Shown here: positions 7,529-16,911 of the stretch, in pieces | Position numbering within the stretch: the first letter of the stretch is position 1 | Layout: each line of letters opens with the position of its first letter | Assembly: GCF_009828775.2 (NCBI RefSeq) | Contig: NZ_WTSY02000006.1 | Coordinates: 19,226-83,225 of the forward strand | Length of the DNA: 64,000 nucleotides | DNA from: Erysipelothrix aquatica | GTDB taxonomy: Bacteria; Bacillota_I; Bacilli_A; Erysipelotrichales; Erysipelotrichaceae | Direction of reading: 5' to 3' | Notes under the pieces: generated by a model | Seen by the model: the letters and a program-made list of their open reading frames with translations, nothing else | Databases searched by the model: none | What the model was told of the DNA's origin: nothing | Translations under genes and position numbers: made by a program

Positions 7529-8569
7529 ATGTCAGAAATTCGTCGAATGCACATCAAACGTTATCGTGATGAATATGAACAATGGGTTTCGTTCTTAAAC
7601 GATGCCAACATTCGTCATGAGGACAATGTCGATTATACTTATGGAGTTTTTGAAGGGGATACGTTAATTGCGACGGGATCCATCTATCAAAATATTCTAA
7701 AATGCATCGCCGTGTGTAAAAAGTACACTGGAGGTGGAACCTTGAACCAACTTATCTCATTCTTAATGAATGAGGTGTTGGACAACGGTTACACGAATGT
7801 GTACGTTTATACAAAACCCAGCGCGGTTGAATCCTTTAAATACTTAGGGTTTAAGCAAATTGCCGCTGTCGGTGAAGACCTTGTATTCTTAGAAAAAGCA
7901 ATGAATGGTTTCGATCGTTATCTTGAACGCATCGAACCCTATCGAAAAGAAACAGGCGTAAGTGCAGCCATTGTTATGAATGCAAATCCGTTTACCAAGG
8001 GACATCAGTACCTTGTTGAATATGCGACGATGCATGCTGACCATGTCTTTGTGTTTGTTCTTTCTGAAGATGCGTCCACATTCCCTGCGAGTGTGCGTCG
8101 TGATCTTGTAGAAAAAGGAACAGCGCACTTTGCAAATGTGACGGTCCTTGATACTGGAAACTATATGGTATCCAATCAAACCTTTCCGTCATATTTTCTC
8201 AAAGAAGATGTGAGTGTGACCGCGGTTCAAGCGACTTTAGATGCAACCATCTTCAAAAATATCGCAACCGTTATGAATATAACGAAACGCTTTGTTGGTG
8301 AAGAGCCATATTCTGAAGCAACCGCCATCTATAACCAAGCCTTACAATCTGTTTTAGAACCTGAGATTCATCTAAATATTATCCCACGTAAAGAGATTAC
8401 TGGAGATGTAATTAGTGCTTCAAGGGTCCGTAAAGCGCTTTTCGAAAATGATTTAGAGCTAGTTCAAAAGCTCGTGCCAACGACCACCTATGACTACTTA
8501 ATGTCAGAGGATGGTCAAACACTCATCAGTGAGATTCGAAATGGAGGAACATCAATTGGCAAAATTTGA
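7529..8569 (+). CDS. citC: [Citrate (pro-3S)-lyase] ligase CitC
   Basis: CitC acetylates the thiol of the citrate lyase prosthetic group, which activates the complex. The 346 residues have an N-terminal GNAT-like region and, from about residue 145, a nucleotidyltransferase domain with [15 protein letters not shown], which carries the adenylyl-transfer GH signature, and a late [10 protein letters not shown] element. ATG 7529 is chosen because AAAGGGG lies 8 nt upstream; the GTG at 7520 is inside that ribosome site. It overlaps citD. Confidence 0.94.
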   Translation: MSEIRRMHIKRYRDEYEQWVSFLNDANIRHEDNVDYTYGVFEGDTLIATGSIYQNILKCIAVCKKYTGGGTLNQLISFLMNEVLDNGYTNVYVYTKPSAVESFKYLGFKQIAAVGEDLVFLEKAMNGFDRYLERIEPYRKETGVSAAIVMNANPFTKGHQYLVEYATMHADHVFVFVLSEDASTFPASVRRDLVEKGTAHFANVTVLDTGNYMVSNQTFPSYFLKEDVSVTAVQATLDATIFKNIATVMNITKRFVGEEPYSEATAIYNQALQSVLEPEIHLNIIPRKEITGDVISASRVRKALFENDLELVQKLVPTTTYDYLMSEDGQTLISEIRNGGTSIGKI

Positions 8570-8876
8570 AATTAAAAATCAAGCGGTAGCCGGTACGCTG
8601 GAATCATCAGATTTACAGATTATGATTGACCAAAACGCTGGTAAAGGAATTGAAATCGACCTACAAAGTAGCGTTGAATTCCAATTTGGAAAACAAATTC
8701 GTAAAGTTGTCGAGGAAACACTTGCGAATCTTGGAGTTACGGATGCTAAAGTATCAATCGTTGATCAAGGAGCATTGGACTGTACCATTAAAGCACGTAC
8801 CATAGCAGTTGTTCACCGTGCATCAGGTATTACACAAAATATCGATTGGGAGGCATTAGAATCATGGAACGTTTAA
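8556..8876 (+). CDS. citD: Citrate lyase acyl carrier protein (gamma) CitD, TTG start
   Basis: CitD carries the phosphoribosyl-dephospho-CoA group of citrate lyase. I choose TTG at 8556, giving 106 residues beginning (M)[18 protein letters not shown], because GGAGG lies 8 nt upstream and the family starts just before this motif. The ATG at 8511 would add 15 unrelated residues inside citC. The AGTLES serine (about Ser17) is the expected attachment site; GALDC and RASGI are also conserved. The gene overlaps citC by 14 bp and citE by 13 bp, which points to translational coupling. Confidence 0.92.
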   Translation: MAKFEIKNQAVAGTLESSDLQIMIDQNAGKGIEIDLQSSVEFQFGKQIRKVVEETLANLGVTDAKVSIVDQGALDCTIKARTIAVVHRASGITQNIDWEALESWNV

Positions 8877-9760
8877 GAAGAACAATGATGTTCATTCCTG
8901 CAAGTAATCCAGGAATGTTACGCGATGCAAACTTATACGGGGCTGATTCCATTATGTTCGACCTCGAAGATTCAATTTCACTAAAAGAAAAAGATACATC
9001 ACGATTCTTAGTCTACCAAGCAGTAAAAACACTCGATTTTGGAACAACTGAAACCGTTGTCCGTATCAACGACTTAGCCCAAGGTGGTCGTGACGACATC
9101 CATGCGATGGTTCGTGCAGGAATCGACGTTATTCGTCTTCCAAAAACGGAAACAGCGCAAGATGTTATTGATGTTGAAGCAATTATGCTTGAAGCTGAAA
9201 AACAATCCGGTCGTGAAGAAGGATCTACTAAGATTTTTGCAGCGATTGAAGGTCCAATGGGTGTCCTCAATGCGTATGCAATTGCAACTTCAAGTCCACG
9301 TATCGTGGGAATCGCTATCGGGGCAGAAGACTATGTTACTTCAATGAAAACACGTCGTTACCCAGAACGTAACAGTGAAGAACTATTCTTTGCACGTTCA
9401 ATGATTGTACATGCTGCCCGTGCAGCAGGTGTTGCTGCAGTTGATACCGTCTTCTCAGACGTTAATGATCCAGAAACACTTCGCCGTGAGACAGAATTAA
9501 TTCGTCAACTCGGATTCGATGGAAAATCTGTCATTAACCCACGTCAAATTCCTATCGTTAATAGCGTTTACCGTCCTACAGACAAAGAAATCAAAAACGC
9601 GAAAGACGTTATTGCAGCAATCGCTGAAGCTGAAGCAAAAGGTTCAGGTGTTATTGCATTAAATGGAAAAATGATTGATAAACCAATCGTAGAACGTGCT
9701 GAGCGTGTCATCATGCTTGCACGCGCTGCTGGAATCGATGTAGACGGGGAGGTACGTTAA
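8864..9760 (+). CDS. citE: Citrate lyase beta subunit (citryl-ACP lyase) CitE
   Basis: CitE cleaves citryl-ACP to acetyl-ACP and oxaloacetate. The 298 residues form the TIM-barrel typical of HpcH/HpaI-type lyases, with [14 protein letters not shown] at the start, MFDLEDSI (metal-binding acids), FAAIEGP, and [14 protein letters not shown] 8864 is chosen for GGGAGG 8-9 nt upstream and because the family begins MERLRR. It lies between citD, which it overlaps, and citF, whose start is two bases beyond its stop. Confidence 0.96.
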   Translation: MERLRRTMMFIPASNPGMLRDANLYGADSIMFDLEDSISLKEKDTSRFLVYQAVKTLDFGTTETVVRINDLAQGGRDDIHAMVRAGIDVIRLPKTETAQDVIDVEAIMLEAEKQSGREEGSTKIFAAIEGPMGVLNAYAIATSSPRIVGIAIGAEDYVTSMKTRRYPERNSEELFFARSMIVHAARAAGVAAVDTVFSDVNDPETLRRETELIRQLGFDGKSVINPRQIPIVNSVYRPTDKEIKNAKDVIAAIAEAEAKGSGVIALNGKMIDKPIVERAERVIMLARAAGIDVDGEVR

Positions 9761-9761
9761 T

Positions 9762-11303
9762 ATGCCAAAAAATAAAGTCGGACGTGAAATTCCTACAGAA
9801 TACGCAGAAAAATTTGGAATGTTTGTTGATCAATTTGATCGCAAGCCAACATACCAACGTAATGCCGCAACTGTAACTGCAGTATTACCTGGGGAATCAA
9901 AACTACGTGAATCCATTAAAGATGTCATTATTGAAACAGGTTTAAAAGATGGTATGACCGTATCATTCCACCACCATTTCCGTGAAGGGGATAAAGTCCT
10001 CAACATGGTTATGGAAGAAATTGCGAAACTTGGAATTAAAAACTTAACACTTGCATCAAGTTCTATCGCAAACGTTCACGAACCAATTATTGACCATGTC
10101 AAAAATGGTGTGATTACAAATATTACATCAAGTGGACTTCGTGATAAAGTTGGAGCAGCTGTTTCTAATGGACTCATGGAAAACCCAGTTGTGATCCGTT
10201 CACACGGTGGTCGTGCACGCGCAATCGAAATGGGCGATATTAAAATTGATGTTGCCTTCCTTGGAGCTTCCAGTTCAGATGAATATGGAAACTCAAATGG
10301 ATCACATGGTAAAGCAGCATGTGGATCATTAGGGTATGCGCGCGTTGATGCAGAGTTTGCAGAAAAAGTCGTCATCATCACAGATACACTTGTACCATAC
10401 CCAAATACACCAATTAGTATTCCACAAAACCACGTAGATTACGTTGTTGTCGTTGATTCAATTGGTGATCCAAACGGGATTGCTAAAGGTGCAACACGCT
10501 ATACAACAGATCCTAAAGAACTTCTAATTGCTGAATATGCAAGTAAAGTTATCCAAGCATCTCCATACTTCAAAGAAGGATTCTCATTCCAATCAGGAAC
10601 AGGTGGATCATCTCTTGCAGTTGCACGTTACCTAAAAGATGCAATGATTGAGAAGAACATTAAAGCAGGATTTGCTTTAGGTGGACTTACAGGTCACTTA
10701 GCAGAAATGCATGAAGAAGGCTTAATCGATACATTAATTGATACACAATCATTTGATCGTGGTGCGATTGATTCCATCAAAAACAATGAAAAACACTATG
10801 AAATCAGTGCTTCAATGTATGCAAACCCAGGAAATAAAGGTGCTGCTGTTAACATGCTTGATGTCGTTGTACTATCTGCTCTAGAAGTTGATACTAAATT
10901 CAATGTTAACGTTATGACTGGTTCTGATGGTTTAATCCGTGGTGCTTCAGGTGGACATAGTGATACCGCTGCAGGTTCAAAACTCAGCATTATCCTTTCA
11001 CCAGTTGTGCGTGGACGTATCCCAACAATTGTTGATGACGTTAATACTGTTATTACACCAGGACAATCGATTGATGTCGTTGTTACTGAAGTAGGGATTG
11101 CAATTAACCCATTACGTCAAGATCTAATCGAACGTTTCAAAAATGTTGATATTCCGCAATTCACCATTGAAGAACTTCGTGATCGTGCTTATGGAATCGT
11201 TGGAACTCCTGAGCCAATTCAATATGGAGATAAAGTGGTTGCATTAATTGAATACCGTGATGGTAGCTTAATCGATGCAGTGCGCCAAGTTAAACGTGAC
11301 TAA
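9762..11303 (+). CDS. citF: Citrate lyase alpha subunit (citrate:ACP transferase) CitF
   Basis: CitF exchanges acetyl for citryl on the ACP, the first half-reaction of citrate lyase. The 513 residues match the family along the whole length, which is the usual ~510. Visible landmarks are the glycine-rich SGTGGSSLAVARYL and GASGGHSDTAAGSKLSII. GGGGAGG precedes ATG by about 9 nt. It is the fourth of the consecutive citC-citD-citE-citF-citX genes, so the lyase and its maturation genes are complete here together with citG at 16108. Confidence 0.96.
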   Translation: MPKNKVGREIPTEYAEKFGMFVDQFDRKPTYQRNAATVTAVLPGESKLRESIKDVIIETGLKDGMTVSFHHHFREGDKVLNMVMEEIAKLGIKNLTLASSSIANVHEPIIDHVKNGVITNITSSGLRDKVGAAVSNGLMENPVVIRSHGGRARAIEMGDIKIDVAFLGASSSDEYGNSNGSHGKAACGSLGYARVDAEFAEKVVIITDTLVPYPNTPISIPQNHVDYVVVVDSIGDPNGIAKGATRYTTDPKELLIAEYASKVIQASPYFKEGFSFQSGTGGSSLAVARYLKDAMIEKNIKAGFALGGLTGHLAEMHEEGLIDTLIDTQSFDRGAIDSIKNNEKHYEISASMYANPGNKGAAVNMLDVVVLSALEVDTKFNVNVMTGSDGLIRGASGGHSDTAAGSKLSIILSPVVRGRIPTIVDDVNTVITPGQSIDVVVTEVGIAINPLRQDLIERFKNVDIPQFTIEELRDRAYGIVGTPEPIQYGDKVVALIEYRDGSLIDAVRQVKRD

Positions 11304-11883
11304 ATATCACATTGATCAGAGTGTAGAGGATGCTTTTGAAGTAGGACCTGTTCCGACGCTTGAAGCAGTCCTTGCACATCGTGATCATCGCATTCAGTTC
11401 CAACAACAACTTGTGTCGCTTTATCCGAATGCAGTTCTCATTGCATTAAAGGTCAATATGCCAGGTCCTGTTAAAAACAATGAACTGATTCAAACACTCT
11501 TAGAACTTGGAATTGAACACTTGCATGCAGCCCTGAATGCTGCAGCACTTGAAACGATCTATACGAAAACTGTGAATGCCATCACAGGTATCGAATATTT
11601 CATTGTCGTCAATACATCACAAATTGACCTCATAAAAAGACTCACAATTCAACTCGAAGATCAAAATGCACTTGGAAGACTCTATGACTTTGATGTTTAT
11701 AATTCAAAAGGATCACTTTCTCGTGAAGATCTAGGATACGATGGCCGCCGTTGCTTGATTTGTAATGAATCAAGTAAGGCGTGTGGTCGTAATCGAACAC
11801 ATACAGTTAAAGCTTTGCACAAAGCAATGCAAAATATATTAATTAAAGAAGGGAGTGTGACGTTTAATGACGAAACACGTTAA
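11296..11883 (+). CDS. citX: Apo-citrate lyase phosphoribosyl-dephospho-CoA transferase CitX
   Basis: CitX transfers the triphosphoribosyl-dephospho-CoA made by CitG onto CitD. The protein has the central GRLYDFDVYN block, and the C-terminal GRRCLICNESSKACGRNRTH, which corresponds to the family's CLLC...C.R...H pattern. I give a GTG start at 11296 (195 residues); an ATG at 11275 would add seven residues and overlap citF by 29 bp. Neither has a strong ribosome site, so translation is likely coupled to citF. Its end overlaps oadA by 17 bp. Confidence 0.88.
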   Translation: MTKYHIDQSVEDAFEVGPVPTLEAVLAHRDHRIQFQQQLVSLYPNAVLIALKVNMPGPVKNNELIQTLLELGIEHLHAALNAAALETIYTKTVNAITGIEYFIVVNTSQIDLIKRLTIQLEDQNALGRLYDFDVYNSKGSLSREDLGYDGRRCLICNESSKACGRNRTHTVKALHKAMQNILIKEGSVTFNDETR

Positions 11884-13255
11884 AATCACCGATACAATCT
11901 TACGTGACGCACACCAAAGTCAAATTGCAACGCGCATGACAATAGAACAAATGATTCCAGTATTGGAAACACTTGACCATGCTGGATTCGAAAGTCTTGA
12001 AGTATGGGGTGGTGCAACTTTTGATGCATGTATCCGTTTTTTAGGAGAAGATCCATGGGAGCGACTCCGTACAATCCGCAAACACGTAAAAAATACCAAG
12101 CTCCAAATGCTATTGCGTGGTCAAAACCTTCTTGGATACAAACACTATCCAGATGATGTTGTGGATGCGTTCATCCAAAAATCTATTGAAAATGGTATTG
12201 ATGTCATCCGCGTTTTCGATGCTTTAAATGACTTACGAAACTTAGAGCAATCTGTTAAATCAATTATTCAACATGGTGGTCATGCACAAATGACAATTTG
12301 CTATACAATTAGTGAAGTTCATACAGATGCATACTATGTTCAATTGGTTAAAGATATGGAAGCAATGGGTGCACATTCAATCTGTATTAAAGATATGGCT
12401 GGAATCCTGACTCCAGCACGTGCTGAAACTTTAGTCCGTCTCATCAAAGAAGTGACAGCATTACCAATTCATGTTCATACACACTCAACAAGTGGTATTG
12501 CCGAAATGACATACCTTAAAGCTGTTGAGGCAGGAGCAGATGTAATTGATACAGCAAACTCATCATTTGCTGGAGGGACAAGCCAACCCTCAACAGAATC
12601 CATGGTTATTGCATTACGCGAACTTGGATACGACATTGATGTGAACCTCGAAGACTGCCAAATTGTCGCGGATCATTTCAAAGCTGTAAAAGAAACATTC
12701 AAAGAGAGTGGTGTCTTTAATCCAAAAGTTCTCGAAACAGATCCAAACACGCTAATTTACCAAGTTCCAGGGGGTATGTTGTCAAACCTTCTCTCACAAC
12801 TAAAAGAAGCGAAACAATTGGATAAATATGAAGAAGTACTTGCGGAAGTTCCAAGAGTGCGTGCCGATATGGGATATCCTCCTTTAGTTACCCCATTATC
12901 GCAAATGGTTGGTACACAAGCCGTTATGAACGTCTTGAGTGGTGAGCGCTACAAACTGATACCAAACGAAATTAAAGAATACGTCAAAGGTTACTATGGT
13001 AAATCTCCAGCTCCGATTGCTGCTGAGATAGTTGAAAAAATCGTAGGTAAAGATGCAGAAATCGTAACTGTCCGCCCAGCTGACCTCCTACAGCCAGCTA
13101 TGGCAACATTTGCGAAAGAAGCGGAAGCATTTGCAACGACAACAGAAGATGTCTTGTCTTATGCATTATTCCCACAAATTGCTACTCCTTTCCTTAAGAA
13201 AAAACAAGATCCTTTCTACGATGTACCTGAACAAATCGTAACGATCGTAATCTAA
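11867..13255 (+). CDS. oadA: Oxaloacetate decarboxylase carboxyltransferase subunit
   Basis: This 462-residue protein matches the carboxyltransferase domain of oxaloacetate decarboxylase/pyruvate carboxylase. It moves the carboxyl group of oxaloacetate to biotin, releasing pyruvate. Landmarks are TDTILRDAHQS (metal-binding Asp), EVWGGATFDACIRFLGEDPWERL, the carbamylation-type lysine region SICIKDMAGIL, and HVHTHSTSG (metal-binding histidines). It stops at the end of the PYC_OADA region and has no C-terminal biotinyl domain, consistent with the separate carrier OadD. GAAGGGAG lies upstream. It is the last gene of the operon, before a strong terminator. Confidence 0.95.
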   Translation: MTKHVKITDTILRDAHQSQIATRMTIEQMIPVLETLDHAGFESLEVWGGATFDACIRFLGEDPWERLRTIRKHVKNTKLQMLLRGQNLLGYKHYPDDVVDAFIQKSIENGIDVIRVFDALNDLRNLEQSVKSIIQHGGHAQMTICYTISEVHTDAYYVQLVKDMEAMGAHSICIKDMAGILTPARAETLVRLIKEVTALPIHVHTHSTSGIAEMTYLKAVEAGADVIDTANSSFAGGTSQPSTESMVIALRELGYDIDVNLEDCQIVADHFKAVKETFKESGVFNPKVLETDPNTLIYQVPGGMLSNLLSQLKEAKQLDKYEEVLAEVPRVRADMGYPPLVTPLSQMVGTQAVMNVLSGERYKLIPNEIKEYVKGYYGKSPAPIAAEIVEKIVGKDAEIVTVRPADLLQPAMATFAKEAEAFATTTEDVLSYALFPQIATPFLKKKQDPFYDVPEQIVTIVI

Positions 13256-13312
13256 ACACACGCCTATAATGTGTGTATTATACATCAAGACCAATGACCT
13301 TGATGAAACTTT

Positions 13313-13346
13313 GAACACTGCACTTTTCCCTGCAGTGTTCTTTTTT
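13313..13346 (+). terminator. Terminator of the oad-cit operon
   Basis: GAACACTGCA (13313-13322) pairs perfectly with TGCAGTGTTC (13331-13340), loop CTTTTCCC, then TTTTTT. Confidence 0.9.
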
Positions 13347-13352
13347 ACAGCA

Positions 13353-13382
13353 AATAAAAAAGCACCACAATGTGGTGCTTTC
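13353..13382 (-). terminator. Terminator of the AtuA-DUF4387 unit
   Basis: On the minus strand AAAGCACCAC pairs with GTGGTGCTTT and is followed by a T-rich tail. It sits just after the DUF4387 stop. Confidence 0.82.
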
Positions 13383-13383
13383 G

Positions 13384-13695
13384 TTATTCAGAAATAATGA
13401 TGTCGAGTAAAGGTGCATATTGTTGCGAGCCATGCATATCACTTTCACCAATACTTCCCTGTGCCCAAGGGCGTGGTATGGTAATTTTCAAACCACGGGC
13501 AGGGTCGAAGTATTCAAATGTAATGACATCAGCAGGGGTTAGATGATACAACGTCGCAAAGGACTCTTTGGTAAGTGCTTGACTGTCTTTAAAGTGATTG
13601 TAGTCAGCTTCGCTTTTGAATATTATATCAAAAGTTATTTCAAAAGGACCCGAGTTTTTACTGCGTATAACTTGAGCAAAATCTTTAAGTTTCAT
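13384..13695 (-). CDS. DUF4387 family protein
   Basis: This 103-residue cytosolic protein begins MKLKDFAQVIRSKNSGPFEITFDIIF and includes DPARGLKITIPRPWAQG, the pattern I know from DUF4387 proteins. The family has no assigned chemistry. It commonly follows an AtuA-family gene, as here, where its ATG overlaps the AtuA stop in a TAATG junction. The pair likely acts together on one substrate. The neighbouring LysR gene and the surrounding citrate genes suggest carboxylic-acid metabolism, which is inference. Confidence 0.75.
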   Translation of the reverse strand: MKLKDFAQVIRSKNSGPFEITFDIIFKSEADYNHFKDSQALTKESFATLYHLTPADVITFEYFDPARGLKITIPRPWAQGSIGESDMHGSQQYAPLLDIIISE

Positions 13696-15056
13696 TATAA
13701 AGTAACCTCCTTAATTCGAGTTGGGAATTGAGCGATGGGATCGGTAATATCCATTAAATGATAAACATTAAAGGCACATACAGGACCCAATGGAATTTCT
13801 AAAGGAGTGAATGGCATGCCAATATTTCCAGAAGTCGCGATGCGTCCAGGATAATGATAATGTAGTAATGTAGTTCGCACACGGTTGGTTACAAGTTGCG
13901 CTATTTCTTGTGTTGGACCGGTCACTTCAGCAATGACACACACTTCATGAGCACTTGGTCCGTCATACGATTCGAGTGACTGCATGATACCATTGCGTCC
14001 ATATTCGTGCATGATAATGGTACATTGTGAACTCTCAGCAGGTAATGCTTTCGCAACTTCGGTGCGTACATAGTTTAAAACGTCATCGAGTTGACTTAAA
14101 AGAATTGGGTCGCGAAGTCCCATCACAGTAATTGAACGGTAACCAACAATTTTGGCACCTTCAAGTTTGATTCGATACTGTGTGTCTGGTGCAAATTTAC
14201 TGCCTGATACCTGTGCGACGGAATCTGTTACGGCACTAAAGGCGCAGTCATTTAGTAAAAGCTGTCCACCTGGTCCTGGTAGGATGCTTGGACTACTTTT
14301 TTCATACATTGTATGGGCTGCAACGGTGTGTGGTTTTGCTTGAGAATTTTCATTCATAGGTTCAATCGTAAAATGGTCATGGTAAAGCGTTCCGATGACA
14401 CTCTTTCCTGAAGGAACTGCACATAATGCCCCACATTCAATGATTTTACCCATGTGCCATGCAAGTGCAGGATCGAATCCATTCATGATTCCAATCGCCG
14501 CAGTTGGTGCTGGATCATACGTACGACCACCAATAATAACATGCGGTGGATTATCAGATTGCAGAAGATTGATGTAAGGCTCTGCGCCCATTTGAGCGGT
14601 AATAACCGTAACATCATCAATATCTTCGAACGTTAAATCTGGAACATTTGTCATTGCGCTGACCTTATTTTTTTTGAGTGCTTCGCGGACGGTGTCTTTT
14701 GGAATATCGCTATAAACTGCAGCAATCCGGATTTCAAGTTGATGTGCTTTCGCAACCGATTCAGCAAGTTCCATAAATAAATCAACGTGTTCGTTGGTTC
14801 CATCACCGCCTGCAGATGTAATAATCAGTGGTACATTTGCCTTAACTGCAGCAGGGATAAGAATTTCCATTTCTTTTTTATATGCAGATGCAGGGCACGT
14901 CATTTCGCCAAGTGCTAACTTTTGCGGACCACTATCGGTTGATCCTGCATCTAATACAATTGCATGTGGCTTATAGCTTAAACCACGTTCAAATTCCTTA
15001 ATCGGAAAACCATACCCCATCATTGGTGTAGGTACTAAAATACGTAAAGAATCCAT
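13695..15056 (-). CDS. AtuA-family (acyclic terpene utilisation-like) protein
   Basis: This 453-residue protein matches the AtuA domain, named for Pseudomonas terpene degradation but widespread in anaerobes with unknown substrate. Landmarks are the N-terminal LDAGSTDSGPQKL, TSAGGDGTNEHV, GGRTYDPAPTAAIGIMNG, and AWHMGKIIECGALCA. AGGAGG lies 6 nt before ATG. It is translationally joined to the DUF4387 gene and divergent from a LysR regulator at 15158, the standard layout for a regulated catabolic pair. I cannot name the substrate; real terpene use seems unlikely because no other terpene genes are near. Confidence 0.78.
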   Translation of the reverse strand: MDSLRILVPTPMMGYGFPIKEFERGLSYKPHAIVLDAGSTDSGPQKLALGEMTCPASAYKKEMEILIPAAVKANVPLIITSAGGDGTNEHVDLFMELAESVAKAHQLEIRIAAVYSDIPKDTVREALKKNKVSAMTNVPDLTFEDIDDVTVITAQMGAEPYINLLQSDNPPHVIIGGRTYDPAPTAAIGIMNGFDPALAWHMGKIIECGALCAVPSGKSVIGTLYHDHFTIEPMNENSQAKPHTVAAHTMYEKSSPSILPGPGGQLLLNDCAFSAVTDSVAQVSGSKFAPDTQYRIKLEGAKIVGYRSITVMGLRDPILLSQLDDVLNYVRTEVAKALPAESSQCTIIMHEYGRNGIMQSLESYDGPSAHEVCVIAEVTGPTQEIAQLVTNRVRTTLLHYHYPGRIATSGNIGMPFTPLEIPLGPVCAFNVYHLMDITDPIAQFPTRIKEVTL

Positions 15057-15119
15057 GTAATGCCTCCTTATTTATAAATATAGTGTACAATGATAATAAG
15101 AAATCGTCTAAGACTATTA

Positions 15120-15138
15120 AACGATAAAATGTATCGTT
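15120..15138. promoter_or_regulatory. Inverted repeat in the AtuA/LysR divergent promoter region
   Basis: AACGAT (15120-15125) and ATCGTT (15133-15138) are perfect inverted 6-mers with a 7-bp AT-rich centre, 20 bp before the LysR start. LysR regulators commonly bind such dyads (with T-N11-A) between divergent genes. The binding is inferred. Confidence 0.4.
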
Positions 15139-15157
15139 ATTTACGATAGGAGAAAGT

Positions 15158-16072
15158 ATGCGAACAAAACAATACGAATATGTTATTGCGCTAGCAGAAA
15201 CACAATCATTTTCGCAAGCTGCGAAGAATTTATATATTGCCCAATCATCACTCAGTCAATATATTCTCAATTTGGAAAAATCGTTGGATGTGACGTTATT
15301 TGATCGATCTCAAACGCCTATACAGTTGACGCAACATGGTAAAATATATCTAGAGACGGCCTATGTAATCATGCATCTTGAAGATAAATTAAGGACGCAA
15401 TTACAGACTGTTGATGCAAAAAAGATTTCAGTTTTACGAATTGGTACCACGCGCTATTGGAGTGGTTTGTTGTTGCCACGAATTTTGGGCCGGTTTCAAG
15501 ATAGTTATCCACATATTAAACTTGAAATTAGTGAAACGCGGACGTTTGAACTTTCGGATAAATTAGAACACAAGGACGTGGATGTTGCTTTCTTTTCCCC
15601 TCCAGTTGACTTATCGGGAACCTATGCGCAATACAGTTGCGAGCGCTTATTGAAAGAGAAGATTGTACTTGCGATAAATCGTGACTTGAAGCGATACTAT
15701 GGGATTATGTCCAATGTTGTGGATCGTGAGACTATGAAGCAATTGCCTTATATAAGTTTGAAGCGTGGGCAAAAGATGCGACACTTTTCAGATCAACAAT
15801 TTACGGAACTGGGTTTTGCACCAAATATCGTTCTTGAAACAGAAAACATTGCGACTGCGTACAAACTTGCGGAGTCGGGCATCGGTGCGGCTTTTGTCCC
15901 TGCCCACATTTATGAGTTTGCACCTGAATTGGATAATATTGTTCATTTTGATTTAGAAACACCGCGATATTGGTCATTGTATGGATATATTTCAGAATCG
16001 CTTGAAAATCAGGAGGCCGCAAACTATTTAATCACGCTTATCAAAATGGAAGTGTTGAAATTGGATAAATAA
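15158..16072 (+). CDS. LysR family transcriptional regulator
   Basis: The 304 residues have the standard LysR layout. An N-terminal winged helix (about 1-60, with ETQSFSQAAKNLYIAQSSLSQYI) is followed by a substrate-binding domain (about 88-300, with LRIGTTRYWSGLLLPRIL). AGGAGAAAGT lies before the ATG. It is divergent from the AtuA-DUF4387 pair, its probable target. Length is normal. The effector cannot be read from the sequence. A bidirectional terminator separates it from citG. Confidence 0.92.
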   Translation: MRTKQYEYVIALAETQSFSQAAKNLYIAQSSLSQYILNLEKSLDVTLFDRSQTPIQLTQHGKIYLETAYVIMHLEDKLRTQLQTVDAKKISVLRIGTTRYWSGLLLPRILGRFQDSYPHIKLEISETRTFELSDKLEHKDVDVAFFSPPVDLSGTYAQYSCERLLKEKIVLAINRDLKRYYGIMSNVVDRETMKQLPYISLKRGQKMRHFSDQQFTELGFAPNIVLETENIATAYKLAESGIGAAFVPAHIYEFAPELDNIVHFDLETPRYWSLYGYISESLENQEAANYLITLIKMEVLKLDK

Positions 16073-16104
16073 AAAGCATCGACGTTAATGTGTCGATGCT
16101 TTTG
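16071..16104. terminator. Bidirectional terminator between LysR gene and citG
   Basis: AAAAGCATCGAC pairs with GTCGATGCTTTT around GTTAATGT, with A and T runs on both sides. Confidence 0.87.
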
Positions 16105-16107
16105 CTG

Positions 16108-16911
16108 TTAGAACCGTTCCTTATCATAGAGATACAAGAAAATTGTAATGGCAAGTAAATCTGCACTTCCCCCCGGACTCAAATTTCTTTGAACGAACAT
16201 GCGATTCATGTAGCTCAAATGGTAGTCGAGATCGTGATAATCCATAGCTGCCAGTGATTTTCCATAATCAAGTCCTAAGATGCCTCCACGTTTGACCATA
16301 TTTGCATCATCGTTGGTTGCGATAAGTTGGAGTAAAGCACGTTTGAGGCGTTGATCATAGGGTACGGACTCATTTTTAAGAATCGGAAGTGCTAGATTAA
16401 AGGCATGTGGCATACCGGCTTCGACCTCGCCTCGAATGCCTGTAAAACCGTATTGTTCATACATTTTTTCACCATGTGTTTGGAACTGGGTTAGCGAACC
16501 GAGTTCTGCTTGAACCAATCCAGCTGTCATAGTTTGAATGCTAGTTTGTAATGTTTCTAAGTCTGGGTAATCAAGATAAGCAATTGCAGCAATTAAGATA
16601 CCAAACATGAAATTGGCACCTTTATGCGTGTTAACATTCGCTGTAGCTGTAAACATTTTAGTTTCATTATCGATGCCTGCTTGGCGAATATTTGCGAAGA
16701 GTTCTGGTAATGTGCCGTGATGTTGTGCTCCAATCTCATAATAAACATGAAACCCAGGTACTAATGCAAAACAGCTATCAATAAAGGTAAAGGCATCCAT
16801 GTCAGTATGTGCTCCTGGATGGTAAGGATCAACAAGTCCAGGCTTTGGCGTTAAGGTGACTTCTTGAATGAGTGCTTTGAGTGCAAGGGAAACGAGTTGA
16901 TCTTGACTCAT
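16108..16911 (-). CDS. citG: Triphosphoribosyl-dephospho-CoA synthase CitG
   Basis: CitG joins ATP and dephospho-CoA to make the precursor of the citrate lyase prosthetic group, later attached to CitD by CitX. The 267 residues carry the family landmarks TPKPGLVDPYHPGAHTDMD near the start, NTHKGANFMFGIL in the middle, GIRGEVEAGMPHAF, and ending SPGGSADLLA. Length is slightly shorter than many CitG proteins but complete. Its start overlaps the stop of citO by four bases (ATGA), so both are made from the citO promoter, apart from the main lyase operon. Confidence 0.93.
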   Translation of the reverse strand: MSQDQLVSLALKALIQEVTLTPKPGLVDPYHPGAHTDMDAFTFIDSCFALVPGFHVYYEIGAQHHGTLPELFANIRQAGIDNETKMFTATANVNTHKGANFMFGILIAAIAYLDYPDLETLQTSIQTMTAGLVQAELGSLTQFQTHGEKMYEQYGFTGIRGEVEAGMPHAFNLALPILKNESVPYDQRLKRALLQLIATNDDANMVKRGGILGLDYGKSLAAMDYHDLDYHLSYMNRMFVQRNLSPGGSADLLAITIFLYLYDKERF

